Assembly: GCF_017308975.1 (NCBI RefSeq)
Contig: NZ_JADWPD010000009.1
Location: 220,309-284,308 of the forward strand
Source: Amycolatopsis sp. MtRt-6
Lineage (GTDB): Bacteria > Actinomycetota > Actinomycetes > Mycobacteriales > Pseudonocardiaceae
Reading direction: 5' to 3'
Length of the DNA stretch: 64,000 nucleotides
Shown here: piece after piece, positions 28,021 through 37,950 of the stretch
Numbering within the stretch: position 1 is the stretch's first letter
Layout: each line of letters opens with the position of its first letter
Made by a program: the position numbers and the translations under genes
Notes under the pieces: generated by a model
The model's input: the letters and a program-made list of their open reading frames with translations, nothing else
Databases searched by the model: none
What the model was told of the DNA's origin: nothing

Positions 28021-28056
28021 GGTGTCGCCGGGAGCCCTCTCCCGAAAGGCGACACC
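28021..28056 (+). promoter_or_regulatory. Hairpin sequestering the GNAT translation start
   Basis: The outer stem is a perfect 9 bp (ggtgtcgcc 28021-28029 with ggcgacacc 28048-28056). An inner stem cgggag/ctcccg (28029-28034, 28039-28044) with a CCCT loop can stack on it, the two sharing base 28029. The right arm ends exactly at the base before the ATG, and the only plausible ribosome site (AAAGG, 28045-28049) lies in the bulge and stem. Confidence 0.75.
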
Positions 28057-28755
28057 ATGAATCATCTGCACGAGCGGCCGGACGTGGCCGGCCGCGGAGA
28101 AGTGTCCCGGCGACCGGATGGACGCCTCTTCCTCAGCATCGACACGTGGGACGACGCGGACTTCGCGCTGCTCGCGGCGGACATGCTGCCTGTCCTGCCG
28201 AGACCGCTGTACACAGTGGTCGACGAAGCCGACGCGGAACTCCGGTCCCGCTGGGAATCGGCCGGGTTCACGATCCGGCGCCGTGAACGGGAGTACGTGG
28301 TTCCCACGGCACCGGGCGTGGTTGCCGTTCCCGCGGGGGTGACGATCGGCCCGCCGTCCGACGAGCGGCTGCTGAGCTCGGCCGAAGACGTGATCCGCGC
28401 CGAAGTCGAGGCGGCGGTGGGCTGGCAGGAGATGCCGGCGGAGATCCTGCCCCGCCCGGACGTCCCGGACATCGGCAAGTACACCGTGGCCGCGACCGAG
28501 GACGGTTACGTGGGCCTGCTCCGCCTGGCGGCGGTGCCGCGGCAGCCGCGGATCGGCCTGATCGCGGTCCGCGCGGATCGGCAGCGCGCCGGGATCGGCC
28601 GCGCGCTGCTCACCCACGTCCTGGACGTCTTGCACCACAAGGGAATCCCGACGGCCACGGCCGAGGTGAACGAAGCGAATCCGGCGGCGGTCGCGTTGTT
28701 CGAGGGCGCCGGAGCCCGCCGCGCCGGTGGCAACGTCGAGCTGGTGTTGCGCTGA
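28057..28755 (+). CDS. GNAT N-acetyltransferase, attenuator-controlled
   Basis: GNAT-family acetyltransferase, 232 aa. The C-terminal half has the acetyl-CoA loop in [20 protein letters not shown] and the late motif [21 protein letters not shown]. The N-terminal ~100 residues ([32 protein letters not shown]) look like a partner or degenerate GNAT half. The substrate is unknown. The start lies at the foot of a hairpin preceded by a leader peptide, and the stop overlaps the next start as TGATG, coupling it to an IF-1 paralogue. A role in protecting translation, for example drug acetylation or modification of a ribosomal component, is inference. Confidence 0.88.
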   Translation: MNHLHERPDVAGRGEVSRRPDGRLFLSIDTWDDADFALLAADMLPVLPRPLYTVVDEADAELRSRWESAGFTIRRREREYVVPTAPGVVAVPAGVTIGPPSDERLLSSAEDVIRAEVEAAVGWQEMPAEILPRPDVPDIGKYTVAATEDGYVGLLRLAAVPRQPRIGLIAVRADRQRAGIGRALLTHVLDVLHHKGIPTATAEVNEANPAAVALFEGAGARRAGGNVELVLR

Positions 28756-28979
28756 TGGCGGGCAACGCGGGCGGCATCGAAGTGGAGGGCACGGTCGTCG
28801 AGTGCCTGCGCAACGCGACGTTCCGGGTGGAGCTGGAGAACGGGCACAAGGTCCTCGCCCACATCAGCGGCAAGATCCGGAAGAACTTCATCAAGATCCT
28901 GCCGTTCGACCGGGTCCTGGTGGAGCTGAGCCCGTACGACCTGAACCGCGGCCGGATCCTGTTCCGTTACCGGACGTAG
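28755..28979 (+). CDS. Translation initiation factor IF-1 paralogue
   Basis: S1/OB-fold protein of 74 aa that aligns with IF-1 along its whole length: [37 protein letters not shown] and [19 protein letters not shown]-1 binds the 30S A site during initiation. Differences from the housekeeping form are the N-terminus (MAGNAGG instead of a lysine-rich start) and [12 protein letters not shown] in the middle. It is outside the usual ribosomal-protein context of infA, so it is probably a second copy. Its start overlaps the GNAT stop by one base. Confidence 0.88.
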   Translation: MAGNAGGIEVEGTVVECLRNATFRVELENGHKVLAHISGKIRKNFIKILPFDRVLVELSPYDLNRGRILFRYRT

Positions 28980-28988
28980 GATTTCCGG

Positions 28989-29312
28989 ATGCAGTACCTG
29001 GTTTCCGTGATCGATGACAAGAGCAACCCCGGCCGCACGGACCGGCAGCCCGCCATCAGTGCCTTCAACGAACGGCTGATCGCCGAGGGCTACTGGGTCT
29101 TCGCGGGCGGGCTCGCGGACACCGGCGCGGCCACGGTCGTCGACAACCGGGGCGCGGAGGCCGTGTTCACCGACGGGCCGTACGTCGAGACGAAGGAGTA
29201 CCTCGCCGGTGTCTGGGTGTGGGAGGCGCCCGACCTGGACGTGGCCCTCAGGCTCGCCGCGGAGGCGTCGAAGGTCTGCGACCGGAAGATCGAGGTACGA
29301 CCGTTCCGGTGA
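28989..29312 (+). CDS. YCII/DGPF-domain protein
   Basis: YCII-related protein of 107 aa with the DGPF motif in modified form, VFTDGPYVETKEYLAG, and an opening MQYLVSVIDD. DGPF proteins are the standard genomic partner of ECF42-type sigma factors; their biochemical role is not settled. The ATG at 28989 follows the IF-1 paralogue by 9 nt, and its stop overlaps the sigma gene start as GTGA, so it is translated together with the sigma factor. Confidence 0.9.
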   Translation: MQYLVSVIDDKSNPGRTDRQPAISAFNERLIAEGYWVFAGGLADTGAATVVDNRGAEAVFTDGPYVETKEYLAGVWVWEAPDLDVALRLAAEASKVCDRKIEVRPFR

Positions 29313-30532
29313 GCGACGTCGACGAGGCGGTCACCCGCGCCCACCACACCGAGTGGGCGCGGGTGGTCGCCACCCTCACCCGGCGCTTCGGTGACCTCGA
29401 CATCGCCGAAGAGGCGGCCGCCGAGGCGTTCGCGACCGCCGTCGAACGGTGGCCCGCCGACGGCGTCCCGCCACATCCCGGCGCCTGGCTCACCACCACC
29501 GCCACCCGCAAGGCCATCGACCGCGTCCGGCGCGAAAACAAGCGTGACGACAAGCAGAAGGCGGCTCTCGCGGGCCACGACGCCGACCCGCCCGAGCCGC
29601 CCGGCGCCGTCGACGACGACCGGCTGCGGCTGGTCTTCACCTGCTGTCACCCGGCGTTGGCCGTGCCCGCCCGCGTGGCGCTGACCCTGCGCCTGCTCGG
29701 CGGCCTGACCGTGCCCGAGATCGCGCGTGCCTTCCTGGTCCGGGAGACCGCGCTGGAGCAGCGGATCACCCGGGCGAAGGCCAAGATCAAGGCGGCCCGC
29801 GTCCCCTACCGGGTGCCGTCCGCCGAGGACCTCCCCGTGCGCGTCCCGGCCGTGCTCGTCGTGCTGTACCTCGTCTTCAACGAGGGCTACCTGGCGACCG
29901 GCCCCGGCACCGATCCGGTGCGCCACGACCTCACCGCCGAGGCGATCCGGCTCACCCGCCTGGTCCACGCCCTCCTGCCGGACGACGGCGAGGTGACCGG
30001 CCTGCTGGCGCTGATGCTCCTCATCGAGGCCCGCCGCCCGGCGCGGGTTTCGGCGGGCGAGCTCGTCGCGCTCGACGAGCAGGACCGCGGGGCGTGGGAC
30101 GCGGAGCTGATCGCCGAGGGACACCGGCTGGTGCGCGAGCGCCTCGCCACCGGGGTGGCGCCGGGCCGCTACCAGGTCCTCGCGGCGATCAACGCCGTGC
30201 ACACGTCCGCCCGCGATGCCCGCGACACCGACTGGGCGCAGATCCTCGCCCTCTACGACCAGCTCCTCCGCCTCGACCCCTCGCCGATCGTCGCGCTCAA
30301 CCGGGCCGTCGCGGTCGCCGAGCTCGACGGCCCGGAGGTGGCGCTCGCGGCCGTCGACCGGCTCGAGGACGAGCTGGCCGGCTACCACGCCTACCACGTG
30401 ACCCGCGCCGACCTGCTACGCCGGCTGGGCCGCGGCGAGCAAGCACGCGCGGCCTACGGCAAGGCCATCGAGCTGGCGGGCAACACCGCCGAGATAGCGC
30501 ACCTGACCCGGCGCCGGGACCAGCTGGGGTGA
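29309..30532 (+). CDS. ECF42-type RNA polymerase sigma factor with C-terminal extension
   Basis: Extracytoplasmic-function sigma factor of 407 aa. Region 2 lies near residues 10-75 (DLDIAEEAAAEAFATAVERW, ATRKAIDRVRREN). Region 4 lies near 110-160 (VALTLRLLGGLTVPEIARAF, TALEQRITRAKAKI). The long C-terminal domain (about 175-407; YLVFNEGYLATGPG, then TPR-like helices) is the DUF6596/TPR extension that defines ECF42. No anti-sigma gene is present; the adjacent DGPF protein fits the family pattern, in which the extension replaces an anti-sigma factor. GTG start at 29309. Confidence 0.93.
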   Translation: MSDVDEAVTRAHHTEWARVVATLTRRFGDLDIAEEAAAEAFATAVERWPADGVPPHPGAWLTTTATRKAIDRVRRENKRDDKQKAALAGHDADPPEPPGAVDDDRLRLVFTCCHPALAVPARVALTLRLLGGLTVPEIARAFLVRETALEQRITRAKAKIKAARVPYRVPSAEDLPVRVPAVLVVLYLVFNEGYLATGPGTDPVRHDLTAEAIRLTRLVHALLPDDGEVTGLLALMLLIEARRPARVSAGELVALDEQDRGAWDAELIAEGHRLVRERLATGVAPGRYQVLAAINAVHTSARDARDTDWAQILALYDQLLRLDPSPIVALNRAVAVAELDGPEVALAAVDRLEDELAGYHAYHVTRADLLRRLGRGEQARAAYGKAIELAGNTAEIAHLTRRRDQLG

Positions 30533-30590
30533 CCCGGATCGGGGCTCAGCCGTGTCACCGCCGTGATCACCGCGCCCCAGGCTGTACCAG

Positions 30591-32132
30591 ATGCGAACCG
30601 GGGTCTTCCTGCGCTGGACGGCGCATCCGCTGACGGTCGGCGCCACCGTGGTGCTGCTGCTCAACGACCACGTGCTCAAGCAGGCGTGGCCGGGTTTCGT
30701 CACCGGCAAACTCAGCGACGTGGCCGGGCTGGTGGCGGCACCACCGGTGCTCGGGCTGCTGCTCGGCCTCTTCCGCACCGCCCGGGTCGCCGCCGCGGCC
30801 GCGGTGCTCGCGACGGGAGCGGGGTTCGCGGTCGTCAAGCTGACCGCGGCCGGCGCCGGCGTCGCTTCGGCGGCGTGGTCGGTCGTCAACGGGCCGTCGG
30901 TGATCCTGGCCGATCCGACCGACCTGATCGCGCTGCCCGCGCTGGGCGTTTCCTGGTGGGCCTGGCGCCGGGTGACGGCGGCCCCGCCCCTGCCGTTCCG
31001 GCTGCGGGTGGTCGTCGCGCTGCCGTTCACCGTGCTGGCGATCACCGCGACGTCGGCGCCTGCCACGACGCTGCCGTCGGTCGACTCCGTGGAGAGCGAA
31101 GGCACGCAAGTGGTGATCGAGGCGGACGGAGCGTTGTACGGCTCCGTCTCGGGCGTCGACGGCTGGCGCTACCTGTCGCCGGCGCCTCCGGCTCCCGAGC
31201 CGCGGCCCCGGAAGCGGGTCGAGGCCTGCGCACCGGAGGCCGCCGCGCACTGCTACCGGGTGCACGGCGCCGACGTCGTCGACTCCGGAGACACGCGCGG
31301 GGGTCGCCTGCTCGGCGTCGACGAGACGACCGACGGCGGCCGGACCTGGCACACCGCGTGGGAGGTGCCCGCCGTCCGGTGGGAGTTCGTCCAGCGGCAG
31401 CACCCGTTCCCCGGTTCGGTGACCCGGGTGTCCAAACTGGCCAGTACGGAGCTCTCCGTCCGTGCCGTCGCGGGTGGACACCAGGTGATCGTGGCCAACG
31501 GCGTGGAGGGGCTGGCGGTCCGCGGTCCCGACGGGACCTGGCGCCGCACGCCGGTCGTGGTCGCCGAAACCGGGCTGGCCCTCCGGCCGGTGCCGTTCAC
31601 CGCGTTCGGCCGGGCGATCGGGCGCGACGTCAGCATGGCCGGGCTGCTCGCCCTGCTCGCGCTGCTGGCCGGGACGACGGTGGCGGCCGGCCGGGTGCGC
31701 GCCCGCCACGGCCGTGGGCTCGTCGCCGCGGTTCCCCTCGCCGCGTACCTCGTCGTGGCCCTCTCGGTCACCGGCATGGTGGCGGTGTTCGGCTCGGACG
31801 CCGGGGAGACGACGGGCCTCTGGCTGGTGACCGCCCTGTGCCTGTTCGGCGTCGGTACCGTGGTCGTCCTGGCGCCACGGCGGCCGCTGGTCCGGTCACG
31901 CATGCTGGTGGTGGTCGCGGCCGCCGTCGTGGCCGGGCTGGCGTACACCGGGCCCGCGCTGACCTGGACGCTGGGCTACCCGCGGGAGTACGCCGCGACG
32001 GCCGGCCTCGGCCTGATCCTCGCCGCGGCCTGCCTGCCGGTGGTCGTCGCGGCCGGCTGGTGGGCGGGCGCGCGCGACCCGGAGCTGCCGGTGGAACCGC
32101 CGTGGCCGCCCGTGCCGGTGCCGCCCCGGTGA
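30591..32132 (+). CDS. Membrane protein with an extracellular central domain, unknown function
   Basis: Polytopic protein of 513 aa that I cannot assign to a characterised family. Three or four membrane segments occur in residues 1-160 and about five in 340-500. The soluble middle (about 165-335) has four cysteines (VEACAPEAAAHCYRVHG) and a BNR-like TTDGGRTW turn, as in sialidase-type propellers. The N-terminal LLNDHVLKQAWPGFVTGKLS motif looks like a family signature. It sits between two ECF sigma genes on the same strand, which hints at envelope-stress function; that is inference. The start ATG at 30591 is the first hydrophobic-consistent one. Confidence 0.8.
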   Translation: MRTGVFLRWTAHPLTVGATVVLLLNDHVLKQAWPGFVTGKLSDVAGLVAAPPVLGLLLGLFRTARVAAAAAVLATGAGFAVVKLTAAGAGVASAAWSVVNGPSVILADPTDLIALPALGVSWWAWRRVTAAPPLPFRLRVVVALPFTVLAITATSAPATTLPSVDSVESEGTQVVIEADGALYGSVSGVDGWRYLSPAPPAPEPRPRKRVEACAPEAAAHCYRVHGADVVDSGDTRGGRLLGVDETTDGGRTWHTAWEVPAVRWEFVQRQHPFPGSVTRVSKLASTELSVRAVAGGHQVIVANGVEGLAVRGPDGTWRRTPVVVAETGLALRPVPFTAFGRAIGRDVSMAGLLALLALLAGTTVAAGRVRARHGRGLVAAVPLAAYLVVALSVTGMVAVFGSDAGETTGLWLVTALCLFGVGTVVVLAPRRPLVRSRMLVVVAAAVVAGLAYTGPALTWTLGYPREYAATAGLGLILAAACLPVVVAAGWWAGARDPELPVEPPWPPVPVPPR

Positions 32133-32193
32133 TGAGTTTCCGCGCCCGCGGCCGTCATACCTGCGACGGAACACGACGAAGCGGGAGAATGAC

Positions 32194-33165
32194 GTGATGA
32201 GTGCGGACTCACGGCCGGCTGACCTGCGCGAAGCCGACGAGCCGGTGTTTTCCGGGCTGGCCGAGCGGCACCGGCGGGAGCTGCACGTGCACTGCTACCG
32301 GATGCTCGGGTCGTTCGAGGACGCCGAAGACACCGTGCAGGAGACGTTCCTGCGTGCCTGGCGGCGGCGCGAGACCTTCGCGGGGCGGTCGACGTTCCGG
32401 GCCTGGCTGTCCCGGATCGCCACCAACGCCTGCCTGGACCTGCTGGCCAAGTGCCGTCCGGAGCCCGCGACCGGCGGCGAGGTGCCGTGGCTGCAGCCCT
32501 ACCCGGACCGGCTGCTCGACGAGCTGCCCGCGGGCGGCGCGGACGAGCCGGAGGCCGTCGCCGTCGCGCGGGAGACGATCGAACTGGCGTACCTGGTCGC
32601 CGTCCAGCACCTCGCGCCGCGGCCGCGGGCCGTGCTGATCCTGCGTGACGTGCTCGGCTGGCCGGCGAAGGACGTCGCGGAGCTGCTCGGGGACTCCGTC
32701 AACTCCGTGAACAGCGCGCTGCAGCGGGCCCGCGCCGGCATGCGGGAGCACCTGCCCGCCGAGCGGCAGGACTGGACCGGCGGCGAGGAGGACGCCGGGA
32801 CGCGCGAGGTGGTGCGCCGCTACACCGAGGCCAGCGTGGCCGTCGACATCGACGGGATCGCCGCGCTGCTGCGGGAGGACGTCCGCAGCTCGATGCCGTC
32901 GACGCCGGGCTTGTTCGTCGGCCGCGACGCGGTGGTGAAGGACTGGGTCGACGGCGGTTTCCCGGAGCTGAAGGGCCTGCGTGCCGTTCCCACCGCCGTG
33001 AACCGGCAGCCTGCCCTCGCGTTCTACCTCCGGCAGGAGGACGGCGCGTACCTGCCGCTGACGATCGACGTCCTGCGCGTCACCGGCGGGGCGATCACCG
33101 AGATCATCACGTTCGACGCCGATCGGTTCCCGCCGCTGGGGCTGCCGGAGCGACTGGGGGCGTAG
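32194..33165 (+). CDS. ECF RNA polymerase sigma factor with SnoaL-like C-terminal domain
   Basis: ECF sigma factor of 323 aa of the SigG/SigJ-like group. Region 2 is near residues 25-95 (VHCYRMLGSFEDAEDTVQET, FLRAWRRR), region 4 near 130-185 (PRPRAVLILRDVLGWPAKDV, NSVNSALQRARAGM). A SnoaL/NTF2-like domain follows (about 200-320; VVRRYTEASVAVDIDGIAAL). In this group the extra domain tunes activity in place of an anti-sigma factor. GTG 32194 or ATG 32197 could start it; GGGAG at 32182 suits the first. Its 3' end overlaps the convergent PAP2 gene by 59 nt. Confidence 0.93.
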   Translation: MMSADSRPADLREADEPVFSGLAERHRRELHVHCYRMLGSFEDAEDTVQETFLRAWRRRETFAGRSTFRAWLSRIATNACLDLLAKCRPEPATGGEVPWLQPYPDRLLDELPAGGADEPEAVAVARETIELAYLVAVQHLAPRPRAVLILRDVLGWPAKDVAELLGDSVNSVNSALQRARAGMREHLPAERQDWTGGEEDAGTREVVRRYTEASVAVDIDGIAALLREDVRSSMPSTPGLFVGRDAVVKDWVDGGFPELKGLRAVPTAVNRQPALAFYLRQEDGAYLPLTIDVLRVTGGAITEIITFDADRFPPLGLPERLGA

Positions 33166-33931
33166 TCCCGGCCGGAGCGCCGCCTCCCCAGCGGCGGGGG
33201 AGGCGGCCCCACAGCGACGCGGCGGCGACGGACACGGCCAGCAGCGCGACACTGCCCGCGATGTCGAGGACGTAGTGGTTCGCCGTGGCGAGCACGTCGG
33301 CCGCCATGAGGAGCGGGAACAGCCACGACAGCAGCGCCAGGCGTGGGTGCGCGCCGCGCAGCGCGGACCAGACGGCGTACGCGCACCACAGCGACCAGCC
33401 CACGTGCATGCTGGGCATGGCCGTGTAGTGCGTGGGTTTCGTCCAGCTCTCCTGGGCGAAGATGTCGTGGACCGCGACGATGTCGACGGCACCCGGCAGC
33501 GCGGACCGCGGCGGCGCCAGCGGAACCGCCCAGTAGACCGGCAGGACGAGGACCATCATCGCGACCATCGTCCGGCGGACCCGCCGGTAGACCTCGGCGT
33601 GCCGGACGAACACCCAGAGCAGCACGCCGGCGATCACGAGGTAGTACAGCCGATACACGTACACCGCCGCCTGCGCGAGCACCGGATGCGCGGCCAGCCA
33701 GCCGTTGACGCTCAGCTCGATGTCGAGGTGCACGGCGTGTTCGGCGGACCGGAGCGCCAGCGCGTGGGCGTTGGCGGCCGCGAGGTCCGTGCCCACGGCG
33801 GCGGCGAGCCGCGCGAAGAGCAGGAACCACAGCACGAGGAAGATCAGCTCGACGAGCGCGCCGGGTCGTCCGCCGGTGCCCCGCAGGAGTACGTTCGCCC
33901 ATCGTCGGGGAGTCTCGGCCGGCGGATGCAC
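33107..33931 (-). CDS. PAP2-superfamily membrane protein
   Basis: Integral membrane lipid phosphatase or inositol-phosphotransferase-like protein, 274 aa with about six membrane helices. The PAP2 residues appear as AMPSMHVGWS near residue 170 (His general acid) and ATANHYVLDIAGS near 215 (nucleophile His and Asp). The layout with a long N-terminal helical half resembles the AUR1-type PAP2_3 subgroup that moves phospho-headgroups between lipids; substrate unknown. The C-terminal Pro/Ala tail overlaps the convergent sigma gene antisense. Confidence 0.88.
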   Translation of the reverse strand: MHPPAETPRRWANVLLRGTGGRPGALVELIFLVLWFLLFARLAAAVGTDLAAANAHALALRSAEHAVHLDIELSVNGWLAAHPVLAQAAVYVYRLYYLVIAGVLLWVFVRHAEVYRRVRRTMVAMMVLVLPVYWAVPLAPPRSALPGAVDIVAVHDIFAQESWTKPTHYTAMPSMHVGWSLWCAYAVWSALRGAHPRLALLSWLFPLLMAADVLATANHYVLDIAGSVALLAVSVAAASLWGRLPRRWGGGAPAGTTPPVAPAAPAAGTDRRRT

Positions 33932-33944
33932 GCGGTCACCCTAG

Positions 33945-35621
<1,677 letters not shown>

Positions 35622-35631
35622 CCTCTCCCGG

Positions 35632-35667
35632 AAGCGCCTGCCCCCGTTCGCGCGGGGGCAGGCGCTT
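35632..35667. terminator. Bidirectional intrinsic-type terminator hairpin
   Basis: A perfect 15-bp stem (aagcgcctgccccc plus g, and its complement) closes a TTCGCG loop. A-run on one side and T-run on the other serve both convergent genes (GH62 and the winged-helix protein). Confidence 0.88.
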
Positions 35668-35674
35668 TCCCGTG

Positions 35675-36742
35675 TCACCGGCTTTCGAAGGACACGCTTT
35701 CCCCGCCCACGAACGGCAGCAGGCGCCGCGCCTCGTCCTCGAGCGCGGTGCGCTCGGCGGCCGGCAGCGGCCGGAACGGCGTCAACCGCAGCTCCCCGCC
35801 GGACAGCGACCAGCTGCCGTGCACCCGGCCGTCGAGCAGGAACGCCGGCCGCACCAGTGCGCGGCCGGGCATGATCCGCTTCCGGTCCTCGGCGGAGATG
35901 ATCCGGGCGCGGTCGGCGTGGCCCAGCAGGGCGTTGTCGAACCCCGGCAGCAGCCGTACGGGGGCCGGGGTATCGGGGTCGGGCAACCGGGCGTCGGCCA
36001 GGTCGAACAGCTCCCCGCCCTGCGGGGCCCGGTAGCGCCGCAGCTCGCCGCGCATGGTCTCGACGATCTCGCCCAGCCGGGTCAGCCCGCTCCACGCCTG
36101 CACGTCCTTGACGCTCGCCGGCCCGAACGCCGCGAGGTACCGGCGGATCAGCTCCGCGGCGCTCGCCGGCTCGCCGACGTCGGCGGCGGTCACCGCAACG
36201 GACGACCGGGTGCCCCAGGCGCCCCAGCCGGCGGTGGCCGGGTCGTGGACCAACGCGGTCCGCAGCTCCACCTCGCCGGCCAGGAGCCGGCCGTCGCGGC
36301 CGGGGTGCTCCGCCGCCAGCCGGCGGGCCAGCTCCTTGCGCGGCACCGCGTGCTCGCCGAGGATCCGCAGCCCGGCCGCCACCAGCTCGCCGGTGTCCAG
36401 GCCGGCGTTGCCGCGCCGGAAGTAAGCGGCGCTCGCGGTGCGGTCGAGCACCGGTTGCAGCAGCGGCCGGAATCGGCGGAAGTCGCCGGCCACCGCGAGG
36501 TGCTGGGTACTGCGCAGCAGACCCGAGCGCACGACCTGCCCGGCCGCCAGCAAGGTCGTGAGCCCGGCGTGCTCGAAGTCCCGGATTCGGCTCCACAGCC
36601 CGACGAACGGCCAGTTCGGCTCCTGGGCCTGCATGGCGACCAGCCGCCCGAGCACCGCCGCCGGAGTACCGCCGGTGCGCTCCAGCAGGAACTGCCGCTG
36701 CAGCAGGGCGCGGTTCAGCGCACGAAGCGACAGTGCGGTCAC
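35675..36742 (-). CDS. Winged helix DNA-binding domain protein (HTH_42/AlkZ-like)
   Basis: Protein of 355 aa of the HTH_42 (DUF1006) family, related to the DNA glycosylases AlkZ/YcaQ and common in actinomycetes. Visible family blocks are LNRALLQRQFLLERTGGTP, VAMQAQEPNWPFVGLWSRI, VRSGLLRSTQHLAVAGDF and LLPGFDNALLGHADRARII. The catalytic QxQ/QxD-type motif of true AlkZ may correspond to MQAQ near residue 34, but glycosylase activity is not assured. The start is GTG 36742, with GGAGGGA upstream; the upstream in-frame extension is less likely. Divergent from the WYL regulator. Confidence 0.85.
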   Translation of the reverse strand: MTALSLRALNRALLQRQFLLERTGGTPAAVLGRLVAMQAQEPNWPFVGLWSRIRDFEHAGLTTLLAAGQVVRSGLLRSTQHLAVAGDFRRFRPLLQPVLDRTASAAYFRRGNAGLDTGELVAAGLRILGEHAVPRKELARRLAAEHPGRDGRLLAGEVELRTALVHDPATAGWGAWGTRSSVAVTAADVGEPASAAELIRRYLAAFGPASVKDVQAWSGLTRLGEIVETMRGELRRYRAPQGGELFDLADARLPDPDTPAPVRLLPGFDNALLGHADRARIISAEDRKRIMPGRALVRPAFLLDGRVHGSWSLSGGELRLTPFRPLPAAERTALEDEARRLLPFVGGESVSFESR

Positions 36743-36834
36743 GTCGGCTCCCTCCGGTCGGTTTCGGCCTGCGACGAGAACACTAGGGAAGCTTCCGGTC
36801 ACTTTTTGTCCGCAAGGTCTGTCAGGATGGCGAA

Positions 36835-37791
36835 ATGGCGAACACCAGCTCCCGCGCCCTGCGTCTGCTGTCGCTCCTGCAGACCCATCGGCACTGGCCG
36901 GGCCCCGAACTGGCCGGACGGCTCGAGGTGTCCGAGCGCACGCTGCGCCGTGACGTCGACCGGCTGCGCGAGCTGGGCTACCCGGTCCTGGCCACCCGCG
37001 GCACCGACGGCGGCTACCAGCTGGCGCCGGGCGCGGTGCTGCCTCCGTTGGTGCTGGACGACGAAGAGGCGGTCGCGCTCGCGGTCGGCATGGGTGACGC
37101 CGCGCAGAGCGGGGTCGCCGGGATCGAGGACGCGGCCGTCCGGGCGTTGACCAAGGTGGTGCGGGTCCTGCCGCCGCGGCTGCGTGCCCGGGTGGACGCG
37201 GTGCGCGCGATGACGGTTTCGCCGACGGCGACCGGCCCGATCGTCGCGGCCGGCGTGCTCACCGTGGTCGCCCAGGCGTGCCGCGACGAGGAGCGGCTCC
37301 GGTTCGGTTACGCGGCAAGGGGTGCGGCGCCGGCGGAGCGCGAGGTCGAGCCCCACCGGCTGGTGCCACAGGGCGGCCGCTGGTACCTGGTGGCGTACGA
37401 CCTGACCCGGCACGGCTGGCGCAGCTTCCGCCTGGACCGCCTGACCGAGCCGCGCCCGACGGGCGCCCGGTTCCGGCCACGCCCGCTCCCCGCGGCGGAC
37501 GCGGCGGCGTTCGTGCGGACCAGCACCGGCGCGCCCGCCGCGCACACGGTCCGGGTGATCGTCCACGCGCCCGAGGCCCGGGTGCGTCAGGTGATCGGCC
37601 AGTGGGGCACGGTCGAACCCGCGGGGGAGGACCGCTGCCACGTCACGATGACGGCGGCGAGCTGGGACTGGCCGGCGCAGGCGCTGGGCAACGTGGGCGC
37701 GGAGTTCGAGGTGCTGGGGCCCCCGGAGTTCACCGCGCACGTCCGCGAGTGGGGCGCCCGCTTCGTCCGGGCGGGCGGGGCGATGCCGTGA
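36835..37791 (+). CDS. WYL-domain transcriptional regulator (YafY type)
   Basis: Regulator of 318 aa with an N-terminal winged HTH_11 domain (LLSLLQTHRHWPGPELAGRL, SERTLRRDVDRLRELGYPV; residues about 8-65). The WYL ligand/nucleotide-sensing domain is near 140-215 (PHRLVPQGGRWYLVAYDLT, FRLDRLTEPRPTG) and a WCX domain ends the protein. It is divergent from the winged-helix protein with a 92-bp gap, so it may control that gene and itself. ATG start at 36835. Confidence 0.92.
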   Translation: MANTSSRALRLLSLLQTHRHWPGPELAGRLEVSERTLRRDVDRLRELGYPVLATRGTDGGYQLAPGAVLPPLVLDDEEAVALAVGMGDAAQSGVAGIEDAAVRALTKVVRVLPPRLRARVDAVRAMTVSPTATGPIVAAGVLTVVAQACRDEERLRFGYAARGAAPAEREVEPHRLVPQGGRWYLVAYDLTRHGWRSFRLDRLTEPRPTGARFRPRPLPAADAAAFVRTSTGAPAAHTVRVIVHAPEARVRQVIGQWGTVEPAGEDRCHVTMTAASWDWPAQALGNVGAEFEVLGPPEFTAHVREWGARFVRAGGAMP

Positions 37792-37950
37792 GCGCGCCGG
37801 AGTTCAGTGAAGATCGAGGAGCACGAGGGTGCTTTCCTCGACACGGGCGTGCCCGGTTTCGACGAGATCGGCGGCACGCGTGAGAAACGATTCCGACCAC
37901 GGTCCACCGGTACCAGGCGGGTTGCCCGACCGGGGCGGGCGCGAACTCGT

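Noticed and set aside
28755..28979. The IF-1 gene as the housekeeping infA
   Set aside because: The housekeeping gene sits beside rpmJ, rpsM and rpsK in actinobacteria; none is here, and the sequence departs from the usual form, so a paralogue is more likely.
37807..37950. Short frame starting VKIEEHEGAFLDTGVPGFDE upstream of the TetR stop
   Set aside because: The first 25-30 residues look protein-like, but the frame then runs antisense through TetR and has no ribosome site; at most a gene remnant.
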